Assembly: GCA_027026055.1 (NCBI GenBank) | Contig: JALVPA010000214.1 | Coordinates: 1-22,112, forward strand | Direction of reading: 5' to 3' | Length of the DNA stretch: 22,112 nt | Origin: Campylobacteraceae bacterium | Lineage (GTDB): Bacteria > Campylobacterota > Campylobacteria > Campylobacterales > Sulfurovaceae | Shown: one piece after another, positions 14,285 to 21,272 of the stretch | Layout of the letters: the number at the start of each line of letters is the position of its first letter | Position numbering within the stretch: the first letter of the stretch is position 1 | Position numbers and translations under genes: made by a program | The notes under the pieces: generated by a model | Told to the model about the DNA's origin: nothing | The model's input: the letters and a program-made list of their open reading frames with translations, nothing else | Database searches by the model: none

Positions 14285-14860
14285 TTATCTATTTCCTCCG
14301 CATTTTCCCGCGGCACACTTCATCGTCCTCGCTTTTTTCGCCTTCATCTCCGCCATATGCGCTTTTCGATGCGCCATCAGATAGGACAACTGCTCGGGTT
14401 TCAAGACCGCTTTGGTCTTTTCGATACAGCGCAGTTGCGCTATCGTCGCATCGGCTTCGAGTGCGGCGAGCTTTTTAACCTTCTCTTCCAACGAAGCGGC
14501 ACTCGCCCCCTCTTTCGAAGCGCGAACGATCTCTTTGGTCAATGTCACAATCTGCGGTTTGAGCGATTTGACCGCCGACATGGTCTCCTTGCGTATCTCA
14601 AGCAGTGCGTTTTTTTGCGTTTCGCTCAGACCAAGCGCTTCGTCGTCCCAATGTTTCGCCACCTTTTTTGTCAAATGGGGCAATCCGTGTTTGATCAAAA
14701 AAGGCGAATGCTTTCGCATATGTCTTTTCGGCATCGTTTTCGGCGCTTGCTGCATCGCCGCACCGCATTTTCCCGCGGCACATTTCATCCCTTCCGCTTG
14801 CGTATCGACGGCAATCAGCGCAACGAGAGCAAGTGAAGTCATTAATCCTTTTTTCAACAT
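14285..14860 (-). CDS. Spy/CpxP-like periplasmic protein bracketed by two MKCAAGKCG motifs
   Basis: A 191-residue exported protein. The signal peptide (residues 1-22) is followed at once by MKCAAGKCG; a helical basic region (about 40-175) containing LGLSETQKNALLEIRKE resembles the LTxxQ segments of Spy, CpxP and ZraP periplasmic chaperone/metal-sensing proteins; and a second MKCAAGKCG lies five residues before the C-terminus. His- and Met-rich stretches (KRHMRKH, AHRKAHMAEMKAK) and four motif cysteines suggest metal binding. The two motifs are encoded by a 27-nt repeat identical at 26 positions. GGA lies 7 nt upstream of the ATG. Exact function unknown; metal or envelope stress is the best guess. 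Confidence 0.7.
   Translation of the reverse strand: MLKKGLMTSLALVALIAVDTQAEGMKCAAGKCGAAMQQAPKTMPKRHMRKHSPFLIKHGLPHLTKKVAKHWDDEALGLSETQKNALLEIRKETMSAVKSLKPQIVTLTKEIVRASKEGASAASLEEKVKKLAALEADATIAQLRCIEKTKAVLKPEQLSYLMAHRKAHMAEMKAKKARTMKCAAGKCGGNR
14298..14324 (-). repeat. 27-nt direct repeat, copy 1 (encodes the C-terminal MKCAAGKCG)
   Basis: Matches 14763-14789 at 26 of 27 positions; the difference is a silent C/T. It encodes the second cysteine motif of the Spy-like protein. Confidence 0.85.
14763..14789 (-). repeat. 27-nt direct repeat, copy 2 (encodes the N-terminal MKCAAGKCG)
   Basis: Partner of 14298-14324, 465 bp away in the same orientation within one gene. It encodes the motif at the mature N-terminus. 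Confidence 0.85.
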
Positions 14861-14931
14861 CGTTCGATCCTTTTTTGTGAAATGGCAATTCAATGGTATC
14901 GATAGAGAGTAAATCGTCGGTAAACGCCGTT

Positions 14932-15699
14932 TCAGACTTCGTCGTAAAGTTTCCACTGCATCGGTTCGTCACGCGCCAACAAACGCAACCGATAACGCAG
15001 TTGTTCCGCTATCACTTCGTTTTTCGCCAAAAAACAAAAAAGTCGCGGACTATACGGACGATGTTTGACGATAGAGACGTGAGGATAACGACGTTTCAAC
15101 ATCTCTTCTATCGCAAATGCCTGTTCTTCGTGAGACATGCATCGACCAAGATGCTGATAGAGCATCACCCATTCGACCCCGGGTAGCGTATAAAAACAGC
15201 GAATCTCTTCGGCAAAAATATATTTGTGTGCGTTGGCTTTACGACCGAAATCGTCATAAGATAAAAGCGACATATTTCGACGCGTGCGATCGCATCGCAG
15301 CGCCATCCCGTTGTCCGGCGCCACGGCGACGGCATGCGCACCTTCGGCGAAAGCGACGGCACGACGCATCCAACGCACTCTGTCCTCGAACGCTTTCGGT
15401 ACCTTTTCGTAAAAATAGCGCGCACGTTCCAACAAACGCATCTTCTCCAGCGCTTCGACACGCCGTTCGTCGTTTCGTACCAATCGATACAAACGTTCTT
15501 GCAATATCGTATCGCATCCTGCGATACGATCGAAATAGTCCGTAATCGCACCGTCGTTGTTGCGTTCGTTTTCGCCGCAATGCCAATACCATATCTGCGC
15601 CAACGTTTTCGTTTCGAACGCACCACCCTGTGCAAAGAGATGACGCAAAAGCCGAAATTTCGCGAAATCGCCGACATCGCCTACGTATTTGTCTTGCAT
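14932..15699 (-). CDS. Conserved uncharacterised protein (VGDVGDF family)
   Basis: A 255-residue cytoplasmic protein opening MQDKYVGDVGDFAKFRLLRHL. I recall this opening from a scattered family of uncharacterised bacterial proteins that continues with a WYW..E.....DG block and an LDPDNG motif; here these read IWYWHCGENERNNDGAITDYF and VAPDNGMAL. The rest is helical and Arg-rich. No signal peptide or membrane helix is seen. AGGAAG precedes the ATG, and the gene starts 12 nt after amgK ends, so it is almost certainly in the anmK-amgK operon. Function unknown; the conserved acidic residues could suggest an enzyme. I do not claim a link to wall recycling beyond the operon. Confidence 0.72.
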   Translation of the reverse strand: MQDKYVGDVGDFAKFRLLRHLFAQGGAFETKTLAQIWYWHCGENERNNDGAITDYFDRIAGCDTILQERLYRLVRNDERRVEALEKMRLLERARYFYEKVPKAFEDRVRWMRRAVAFAEGAHAVAVAPDNGMALRCDRTRRNMSLLSYDDFGRKANAHKYIFAEEIRCFYTLPGVEWVMLYQHLGRCMSHEEQAFAIEEMLKRRYPHVSIVKHRPYSPRLFCFLAKNEVIAEQLRYRLRLLARDEPMQWKLYDEV

Positions 15700-15711
15700 A
15701 CACGCTTCCTC

Positions 15712-16662
15712 TCAAAGCTTTTCGAGCAACGAGACGAGAAACGCCGTCGACTCGTAACGTTTCGCCGTCTCGAGGAGGTAAGCACGCGTCAACGGAATAT
15801 CTTTCAAATAGCCGCTTTTTCCGTCGCGAAGATGGAGCCTCGCAAAAATCCCCAGTACCTTCAAGTGACGTTGCATCCCCGTATAATCGAACCATCGTAC
15901 GAAAGTATCGTCATCAACGTCGATGCCTTTTCGATCCCGAAAATAGAGTGCCAAACGCACCGCCTCGTCACGTTCGTACGCAAAATAACAATCTTTCAAC
16001 AACGAAACGAGATCGTATGTCACACCGCCCGAACGAGCGTCTTGAAAATCTATCACCCCCAGATCGTTTCGGGAAATCGGCATGAGGTTTCTACTGTGAT
16101 AATCTCTATGGACAAATACCCCTTGCGGTTGTTCCAATACGGTATCCGCGATATGCACAAACGTCGCTTCGAGCCTCTCCTCTTCACGAGAACTCGGACG
16201 ATATCCCAACCATTTCGAAAGATACCATTTTTGCATCAACGCCATCTCTTCAAGTAAAAAAGCGCGATCATACGGCGGAAGTCCGTCACACGACGCTTTT
16301 TGGATACGTAGCAACGTCTCGATTGCCGTTTTGTAGAGTGTCGATGCGTTCGAAACCGTCAATCGATCCAACAGATGTTGCGTCCCCAAATCCTCCAATA
16401 CCAAAAAACCTTCTTTCATATTTTTTGATATGATTTTAGGAACATGCACCCCTTCTTTGTCGAGCCTGGCGGCGATATCGACAAACGGCACGAGACTGTT
16501 CGGATCCGAGGAAGCGTCCATCACGACGAAACTGCCGCCTTTCATATCGTCGACAAAACGAAAATAGCGACGAAACCCGGCATCGGAAGACGCATAACCG
16601 AACTTTCGCACCGTATACCCTTGCGATTCGAGCCAGCTTTTTATCCTATCTTCCGCCCGCAT
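15712..16662 (-). CDS. amgK: Sugar kinase of the aminoglycoside phosphotransferase fold, AmgK-like (MurNAc/GlcNAc kinase)
   Basis: A 316-residue cytoplasmic kinase. It has SSDAGFRRYFRF (residues 25-36, the AmgK SFRRYFR-type loop), VLEDLG (88-93), the catalytic loop VHRDYHSRNLM (184-194) and the metal-binding IDFQDARSGGVTYDL (204-218). AmgK phosphorylates MurNAc and GlcNAc at the anomeric position so that MurU can make UDP-MurNAc during peptidoglycan recycling. The neighbour anmK, which acts on anhydroMurNAc, strongly supports this over antibiotic resistance. The ATG at 16662 has a strong GGAGG 6 nt upstream and overlaps the anmK end by 17 nt. Longer in-frame starts at 16680 and 16740 lack ribosome sites. 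No murU or mupP is in the window. Confidence 0.8.
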   Translation of the reverse strand: MRAEDRIKSWLESQGYTVRKFGYASSDAGFRRYFRFVDDMKGGSFVVMDASSDPNSLVPFVDIAARLDKEGVHVPKIISKNMKEGFLVLEDLGTQHLLDRLTVSNASTLYKTAIETLLRIQKASCDGLPPYDRAFLLEEMALMQKWYLSKWLGYRPSSREEERLEATFVHIADTVLEQPQGVFVHRDYHSRNLMPISRNDLGVIDFQDARSGGVTYDLVSLLKDCYFAYERDEAVRLALYFRDRKGIDVDDDTFVRWFDYTGMQRHLKVLGIFARLHLRDGKSGYLKDIPLTRAYLLETAKRYESTAFLVSLLEKL

Positions 16663-17725
16663 ACCATCCTCCCGAGACATATGGTCGTAACGCTCCCGTA
16701 ATACCGCGCATATCGAGTCGTTTGCGACGTATGCGCGCATAGGCCAACCACGCTGTCATCATCGCTTCCAAATAGGCGGCTTGTTCGCTTATCGTCGTCT
16801 CGACATCTCCCAAAAGCGCCTTTATACGTTCTACCAAAAAACCGTTGTACGCTCCGCCGCCGCACAAAACGACTTTTTCCGCTTTATTCTCTATGATCGC
16901 CTCGCAAATCGTTTGCACAGTAAGCTCCAAAAGCGTACGTTGCACATCCTCTGCAGATAGCCTATCGACACTTTTGAGACGATCTTCGAGCCACGTTTCG
17001 TCGAAATAGCGCTTGTCCAAGCTTTTGGGAGGTTTTTTCGCAAAATAGGCATCGGCTTTCATCGACACAAGCAACCGGTGCGATATCTTACCCTCTCTCG
17101 CCCACTTACCCTCTTTGTCGAAAGGGAGATTCAAATGCTTTCGTACCCACAGATCAAGAAGCGCATTGCCCGGTCCCGTATCGTAACCCGAAACATTCTC
17201 GTCGTCCAAAATCGTCACATTGGCGATCCCTCCGATATTCACTACCGCGATCTTTTGCGCCTTCTGCGCAAACAGCACCCGATGAAATATCGGCGCCAGC
17301 GGCGCTCCTTCTCCGCCCAACGCCACATCCTGGCGCCTAAAGTCCGCTACGACATCCGTACCGCACATTACGGCAACTTTCCCCGGATCGACGATTTGCA
17401 GAGTCAACCCCTCCTCGGGTTTGTGTAAAATCGTCTGACCGTGAATGCCTATCGCTTCGACGGTATCGAGGTCGATTTCATGCTCTTTCGCGAAGCGCTC
17501 TATACATGCGACATAATACTCCGACAAACGCTTTTGCGCTTTTAGCGTCTCCATCAACCCGACCTCTTCGCGCATACAACTACGCAACTGCCTCGCAAGC
17601 TTCTTTTCAAACGGATATGTCTCCGCCTCAAGCGCTTCGCAGTGCGTTTCGTCGATCCGGCACAGTGCGATATCCACTCCGTCCAACGACGTGCCGGTCA
17701 TGATTCCGAGATACAACGATTTCAT
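16646..17725 (-). CDS. anmK: Anhydro-N-acetylmuramic acid kinase
   Basis: A 359-residue cytoplasmic enzyme that opens and phosphorylates 1,6-anhydroMurNAc to MurNAc-6-phosphate in wall recycling. The ASKHA-fold signatures are complete: MTGTSLDGVD at residues 9-18, IHGQTILHKP, ADFRRQDVALGGEGAPLAP, VVNIGGIANVTIL, DTGPGNALLDLW and VVLCGGGAYNGFL. The catalytic Asp of the DFRRQD block is present. Length is normal. The ATG at 17725 is fixed by the family N-terminus; there is no Shine-Dalgarno site, and a TAGTAT hexamer lies exactly 6 nt upstream, suggesting a leaderless message. It heads the operon with amgK and the VGDVGDF gene. Confidence 0.93.
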   Translation of the reverse strand: MKSLYLGIMTGTSLDGVDIALCRIDETHCEALEAETYPFEKKLARQLRSCMREEVGLMETLKAQKRLSEYYVACIERFAKEHEIDLDTVEAIGIHGQTILHKPEEGLTLQIVDPGKVAVMCGTDVVADFRRQDVALGGEGAPLAPIFHRVLFAQKAQKIAVVNIGGIANVTILDDENVSGYDTGPGNALLDLWVRKHLNLPFDKEGKWAREGKISHRLLVSMKADAYFAKKPPKSLDKRYFDETWLEDRLKSVDRLSAEDVQRTLLELTVQTICEAIIENKAEKVVLCGGGAYNGFLVERIKALLGDVETTISEQAAYLEAMMTAWLAYARIRRKRLDMRGITGALRPYVSGGWYAGGR

Positions 17726-17731
17726 GCTTGC

Positions 17732-17737
17732 ATACTA
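17732..17737 (-). promoter_or_regulatory. Candidate -10 of anmK, leaderless arrangement
   Basis: TAGTAT (4 of 6 consensus positions) ends 6 nt before the anmK ATG, the same spacing as in the esterase and TPR genes. A weaker alternative is TATAAA further upstream. Confidence 0.3.
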
Positions 17738-17778
17738 CACTATCGCCTCTTTATAGCGGGTTAATTCGTTTTTTTGTG

Positions 17779-17784
17779 TATAAT
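17779..17784 (+). promoter_or_regulatory. -10 box of the DUF945-like lipoprotein gene
   Basis: A perfect TATAAT about 31 nt before the ATG at 17816, which has an AAAGGAAG ribosome site. It lies in the 90-nt gap divergent from anmK. Confidence 0.5.
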
Positions 17785-17815
17785 AAGGCATCAAATTCGA
17801 AAAAGGAAGCGATCG

Positions 17816-19612
17816 ATGTTGAAACGTTTTACAATCGTAGGGGTAGTCGCGAGTGCCTTGTTACTCGGCGGATTACAAGGATGCGGAAAGAAAAAAGAAC
17901 AGACGCGACAGGCGTCGCAACAGTACGTTGCCCCTCACAAAACGCCTCAGGAGCGTCAAAAAGCGCTTCGTAAAAAGATCGCTTCTTTACAACAATACGG
18001 AATCGACGTCAACCGTACTTCGGCAAACAGCTACCTACTACGCGTCAACGATGCGAAAAAAGCGGCATTGGCTCTATCGGGATTCTTCGGCACTTCCGCG
18101 ATTACACCGGAAGATATCGACGATATCGCCGCACTTGTCGACGGTACAAAAGCGAAAATCGACATCGACTGGGAAGCCTATATCGCCGATAAAAAAGGAA
18201 GCGTCCGAGTGTTCTACCGCGGTAAAGGAGACGAAAAGGGATTACTGAAAAAGCTCATCGACAAAAACGCCCTTGCCGCCGCACTAACATTCGACGCCAA
18301 AGATCGATTTGTCCGTGCGGATATGCGCGATATCGACGAGAACGACACCGACGGCAACGAAACGGTCGGGATCAAGATGCACGGTACCTATCTTTCGGCG
18401 GACTATCCCGTCGTGGACAACGACAACATCGTCCATTATGCCCTTAAAAGTACCGCTTTCGTCGCTACCGACAAAAACGACGCAACGGAGACAATCGCAA
18501 AAGCGGGCTACGAAAAGCTCTCGTGCGACTTCGATAAAACGAACGATATCTACGGGAAGGAAGCGTGTCGTTTTCCTCGTATCTATTTTACGATAGATAC
18601 GACACGGCAGGACGAAAAAGCCGATTTCAATCTGACCGACGTCGCTTTCGGTTACGATGTCACGAAAGAAAACGGCAAAGTCAAAAGTACCGCCGACTTC
18701 GTGATACCGAAGATCACGGGAATATACTTCGACAAAACGCTACGCCAAACGGCCAAAATCCGTCTTGACAATTTCGCCTTCGATATGATCACGAAAAATA
18801 TCGACGAAGCGATACTTAAAGCGTTTTACGCGCTTTCGCGTCAAAACGGCACCGACATCAACGCCACGATACGAAAAACCTTCTCTTTGTTTTCGGAACT
18901 TTACGCACACGGTATGCGTTTCGAATACGATATGAAACTAAACGCGCTCGATATCGATACCCATGAAGGAAATATGACTTTACAAGGCCTTAAAGCCGAA
19001 GGCGACGGTACTTTCGACGACAATATCACTTATCGCGACATTTATACCGTCGACACGGTGCGTTTCGATAAAACGATACCGCAGAAACAACGCTTGGCGG
19101 TAGATAAATTGACATTCGGTTATCGTATCGAAAATCTCTATAACTTCCTTCCCGAAGTTTTCCGCATCTCTTCCGAACTGCTTCAAAACGCAAACAATCC
19201 CACGCCGAATCCGGCAATAGAGTCGCAATTCGCGAAAATAGGTGAGAAAGCGATAAACAACGGCGTAAACTTCGCCCTTTCTCCCGTTGCATACGACACT
19301 ATTCTCTACGAATCCGAAAACGAAAAAACGGAACTCGGCAAACTCTCTTTAAATTTGCATGTCGGCCTAAAGCCCAACACACTCGCTATCGATTTCAACA
19401 ATCCTTTGGTCTTTATGATGTTGATCGGTTATCTGGATGCGGAAGGCAAACTCGTCCTTCCGAAAAAGGACCTCGAGCAGATTTCGAAACTCTTCCCGCC
19501 CGAATTCGTCGCGATGCTGATGATGTACGCAACCTACGAAGGCGACAATGCCGTTTTCGTTTTCGAATTTAAAAACGGACAAGCGACGATAAACAAACAA
19601 CCGCTCATGTAA
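17816..19612 (+). CDS. DUF945-like lipoprotein
   Basis: A 598-residue lipoprotein. The signal peptide ends in the lipobox LQGC with Cys23 as the lipidated residue, followed by GKKKEQ. The mature part is acidic, Asp- and Lys-rich, probably beta-strand rich, and repeats xxFDxxxRFxxADMxDI-like strands. The closing VFEFKNGQATINKQPL resembles the end of DUF945 (YdgA-like) proteins, where the last strand reads xFxxGxxxxNG. The role of that family is unknown. GGAAG lies upstream of the ATG at 17816; an in-frame ATG at 17774 would put a 14-residue tail before the signal peptide and is rejected. It is transcribed alone or with the Tyr-rich gene 104 nt downstream. Confidence 0.72.
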   Translation: MLKRFTIVGVVASALLLGGLQGCGKKKEQTRQASQQYVAPHKTPQERQKALRKKIASLQQYGIDVNRTSANSYLLRVNDAKKAALALSGFFGTSAITPEDIDDIAALVDGTKAKIDIDWEAYIADKKGSVRVFYRGKGDEKGLLKKLIDKNALAAALTFDAKDRFVRADMRDIDENDTDGNETVGIKMHGTYLSADYPVVDNDNIVHYALKSTAFVATDKNDATETIAKAGYEKLSCDFDKTNDIYGKEACRFPRIYFTIDTTRQDEKADFNLTDVAFGYDVTKENGKVKSTADFVIPKITGIYFDKTLRQTAKIRLDNFAFDMITKNIDEAILKAFYALSRQNGTDINATIRKTFSLFSELYAHGMRFEYDMKLNALDIDTHEGNMTLQGLKAEGDGTFDDNITYRDIYTVDTVRFDKTIPQKQRLAVDKLTFGYRIENLYNFLPEVFRISSELLQNANNPTPNPAIESQFAKIGEKAINNGVNFALSPVAYDTILYESENEKTELGKLSLNLHVGLKPNTLAIDFNNPLVFMMLIGYLDAEGKLVLPKKDLEQISKLFPPEFVAMLMMYATYEGDNAVFVFEFKNGQATINKQPLM

Positions 19613-19716
19613 GTAAGCGCTACCGTCGCTTGTACGCTCCGGCATTATCGCCCGGCACACAAAAAATTCACAAATTCTTTCTATATTTCTCTACATACTT
19701 TCGTAAAGGAGTAGAG

Positions 19717-20289
19717 ATGAAATCCGCATACGCAAAAATCCTTGTTGCAATGTTTCTCGTATCTTCCGCATTATCGTTCGTTTATGGATACGACAACGAC
19801 CGTTACGAACGTGTCGATATCGAAAAATGGGATCGTCATTACGGCGTATATCGTACCGTAAAACGCACGTTTCGAAACAGACACGAATTCGAACGCCTAC
19901 GTAGATACGACAAAAAAAGCGTTTATCGTCGTTCCACATCGACATACCGTTCGACATATACAAAGCACGTTTCGCAAGAACGGACGAAAGATTTCCATAA
20001 AGTATACGGGCATCGACCCTCTCGCTTTCGACACCGTAGCAGCAAAGCCAAACCTCATCGACACCCCAAACGCGGCTGGATATTGGCATACCGATACGAC
20101 AGAGCCGCATTTTACGATCGCTACGGGTATCGATACGGATATTTCAATCGTTACGGATATTTTTTTGAAGGCGTCTTCTATCGATACGACCGCCACTATC
20201 GCTATCGCGACAGAATACGCGGACGAGGTCTTTTCGACAGACATTACTATGCACCGGCAGATCGACAATCGTACGGGTTCTGCCCCTAA
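19717..20289 (+). CDS. Secreted Tyr/Arg/His-rich protein, unknown
   Basis: A 190-residue exported protein. The signal peptide spans residues 1 to about 24 (AMFLVSSALSFVYG). The mature part is extremely basic and rich in Tyr, Arg and His, with short repeats such as YDRYGYRYGYFNRYGYFF and RYDRHYRYRD, plus a Ser/Thr-rich patch (RRSTSTYRSTYT). There is only one cysteine, two residues from the end. AAAGGAG lies 6 nt upstream of the ATG. The composition is unlike its neighbours and suggests a structural, matrix, nucleic-acid-binding or cross-linked surface protein, but no family is recognised. Confidence 0.72.
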   Translation: MKSAYAKILVAMFLVSSALSFVYGYDNDRYERVDIEKWDRHYGVYRTVKRTFRNRHEFERLRRYDKKSVYRRSTSTYRSTYTKHVSQERTKDFHKVYGHRPSRFRHRSSKAKPHRHPKRGWILAYRYDRAAFYDRYGYRYGYFNRYGYFFEGVFYRYDRHYRYRDRIRGRGLFDRHYYAPADRQSYGFCP

Positions 20290-20309
20290 AAAGGCCTATA
20301 AACGGCCTT
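20286..20309 (-). terminator. Intrinsic terminator of the TPR gene
   Basis: AAGGCC (20291-20296) and GGCCTT (20304-20309) form a 6-bp stem with a 7-nt loop. Read on the minus strand the stem is followed by a run of T (TTTTTAG), so it fits termination of the TPR gene that ends at 20349. It overlaps the last codon of the plus-strand Tyr-rich gene and lacks a T-run on that strand. Confidence 0.6.
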
Positions 20310-20348
20310 GCGTGCGCTTCGCGAAATCGTAAAGAACCGTTTCTCCTT

Positions 20349-21128
20349 TTACTTTCCTATCGTTTTCAAGGCCTTTGCATACGCACCCGTACGCATATAG
20401 GCTTCGAGAAGCCCTTTCTTGCTTTCCGTGTCTTCGGCATCGAGCGCAATCGCTTTCTCGTACGCTTCGATAGCTTTTTTATACTGCGTCAGACGCATAT
20501 ACAAATCTCCCAACGCCGCAAAATAGAATCCTTGCGCACTATCGAGTCCTATCGCTTGAAGCAGCAATCTTTCGGCCGTCTCAAACGCCTCTTCTTGCAA
20601 ATAAAGCAATGCCAGATAAAAATAGCTGTTCGCATAAAGACCGTCGCGTATCAAACTCTCTTCGAGGTAGTGTTTGGCTTTTTCGTCGTAACCGTTGAGA
20701 AAACACGCGTACCCGATATCATAGTAGATCGCCGCATCGGCCGCATTCTCGTCGAGCGCAAGCCCACGCTCGAAGTGACGTATCGCCTCTTTCGTCCGCG
20801 AAAGCGATTCGTCTTTTTCATAAAGTTTGAGCTGACACACCGCTATCATCATATGGGTGTCCGCCGCTTCTTCTTGGAGCAACAAACGCCGAAAGAGCGC
20901 CAGCGCTCTTTCCGTATCGCCTTGGACGAAATAGAAATGCGCCGCCTCGTGCAAAACGTCCTCTTCTTCGGGCATCACGGAAAGCAAATGAGCATAAATC
21001 GCCTCCGCTTTTTCTTTCTCTCCCTTCTCTTCAAAATAAAGGGCGTCGTCCAAAAGCGCGTCGAACCCCTCGTTTCGCATCCATTCGTAACGACGCGTCA
21101 CGCCGTTTTCTTCATTGAAACTATCCAT
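20349..21128 (-). CDS. Tetratricopeptide repeat protein
   Basis: A 259-residue, probably cytoplasmic protein made of about seven TPR-like helix pairs, e.g. ALYFEEKGEKEKAEAIYAHLL, AAHFYFVQGDTERALALFRRLL, YYDIGYACFLNGYDEKAKHYL, YFYLALLYLQEEAFETAERLL and AALGDLYMRLTQYKKAIEAYEKAI. TPRs mediate protein-protein contacts; the partner is unknown. There is no signal peptide with this start. The ATG at 21128 has no ribosome site, but TACAAT ends 6 nt upstream, suggesting a leaderless message. Longer in-frame starts run through the AT-rich promoter region. It is divergent from the Y-family polymerase gene. Confidence 0.82.
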   Translation of the reverse strand: MDSFNEENGVTRRYEWMRNEGFDALLDDALYFEEKGEKEKAEAIYAHLLSVMPEEEDVLHEAAHFYFVQGDTERALALFRRLLLQEEAADTHMMIAVCQLKLYEKDESLSRTKEAIRHFERGLALDENAADAAIYYDIGYACFLNGYDEKAKHYLEESLIRDGLYANSYFYLALLYLQEEAFETAERLLLQAIGLDSAQGFYFAALGDLYMRLTQYKKAIEAYEKAIALDAEDTESKKGLLEAYMRTGAYAKALKTIGK

Positions 21129-21134
21129 ACCGAT

Positions 21135-21140
21135 ATTGTA
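21135..21140 (-). promoter_or_regulatory. -10 box of the TPR gene, leaderless arrangement
   Basis: TACAAT on the minus strand ends 6 nt before the ATG at 21128, with a TTGTTT -35-like hexamer about 16 nt further upstream. No Shine-Dalgarno site is present. Confidence 0.4.
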
Positions 21141-21234
21141 ATATATTTTCCACAACAAACAAGAAACGATAGAATAATATTTTATAATATCATTACAAAT
21201 TGACCCTCTTTTTTCCCTTTTTTTCATTTCCCTA

Positions 21235-21240
21235 TATACT
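21235..21240 (+). promoter_or_regulatory. Candidate -10 of the Y-family polymerase gene
   Basis: TATACT, giving a start near 21247 and a leader of about 26 nt that contains GGAGG. No SOS-type operator palindrome is visible near it. Confidence 0.35.
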
Positions 21241-21272
21241 TGAAAAGAGAAAAAGATTTGTTGGAGGGACGT

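Noticed and set aside
14262..14285. AATTGT/ACAATT hairpin after the Spy-like gene as a terminator
   Set aside because: The stem is AT-only with 6 bp and a 12-nt loop and has no following T-run.
15712..16662. Aminoglycoside resistance gene
   Set aside because: The fold is shared, but the SFRRYFR-type loop and the overlap with anmK point to the cell-wall sugar kinase AmgK.
21141..21272. SOS/LexA-type operator before the Y-family polymerase
   Set aside because: No CTG-N10-CAG or other clear palindrome is visible in the intergenic region.
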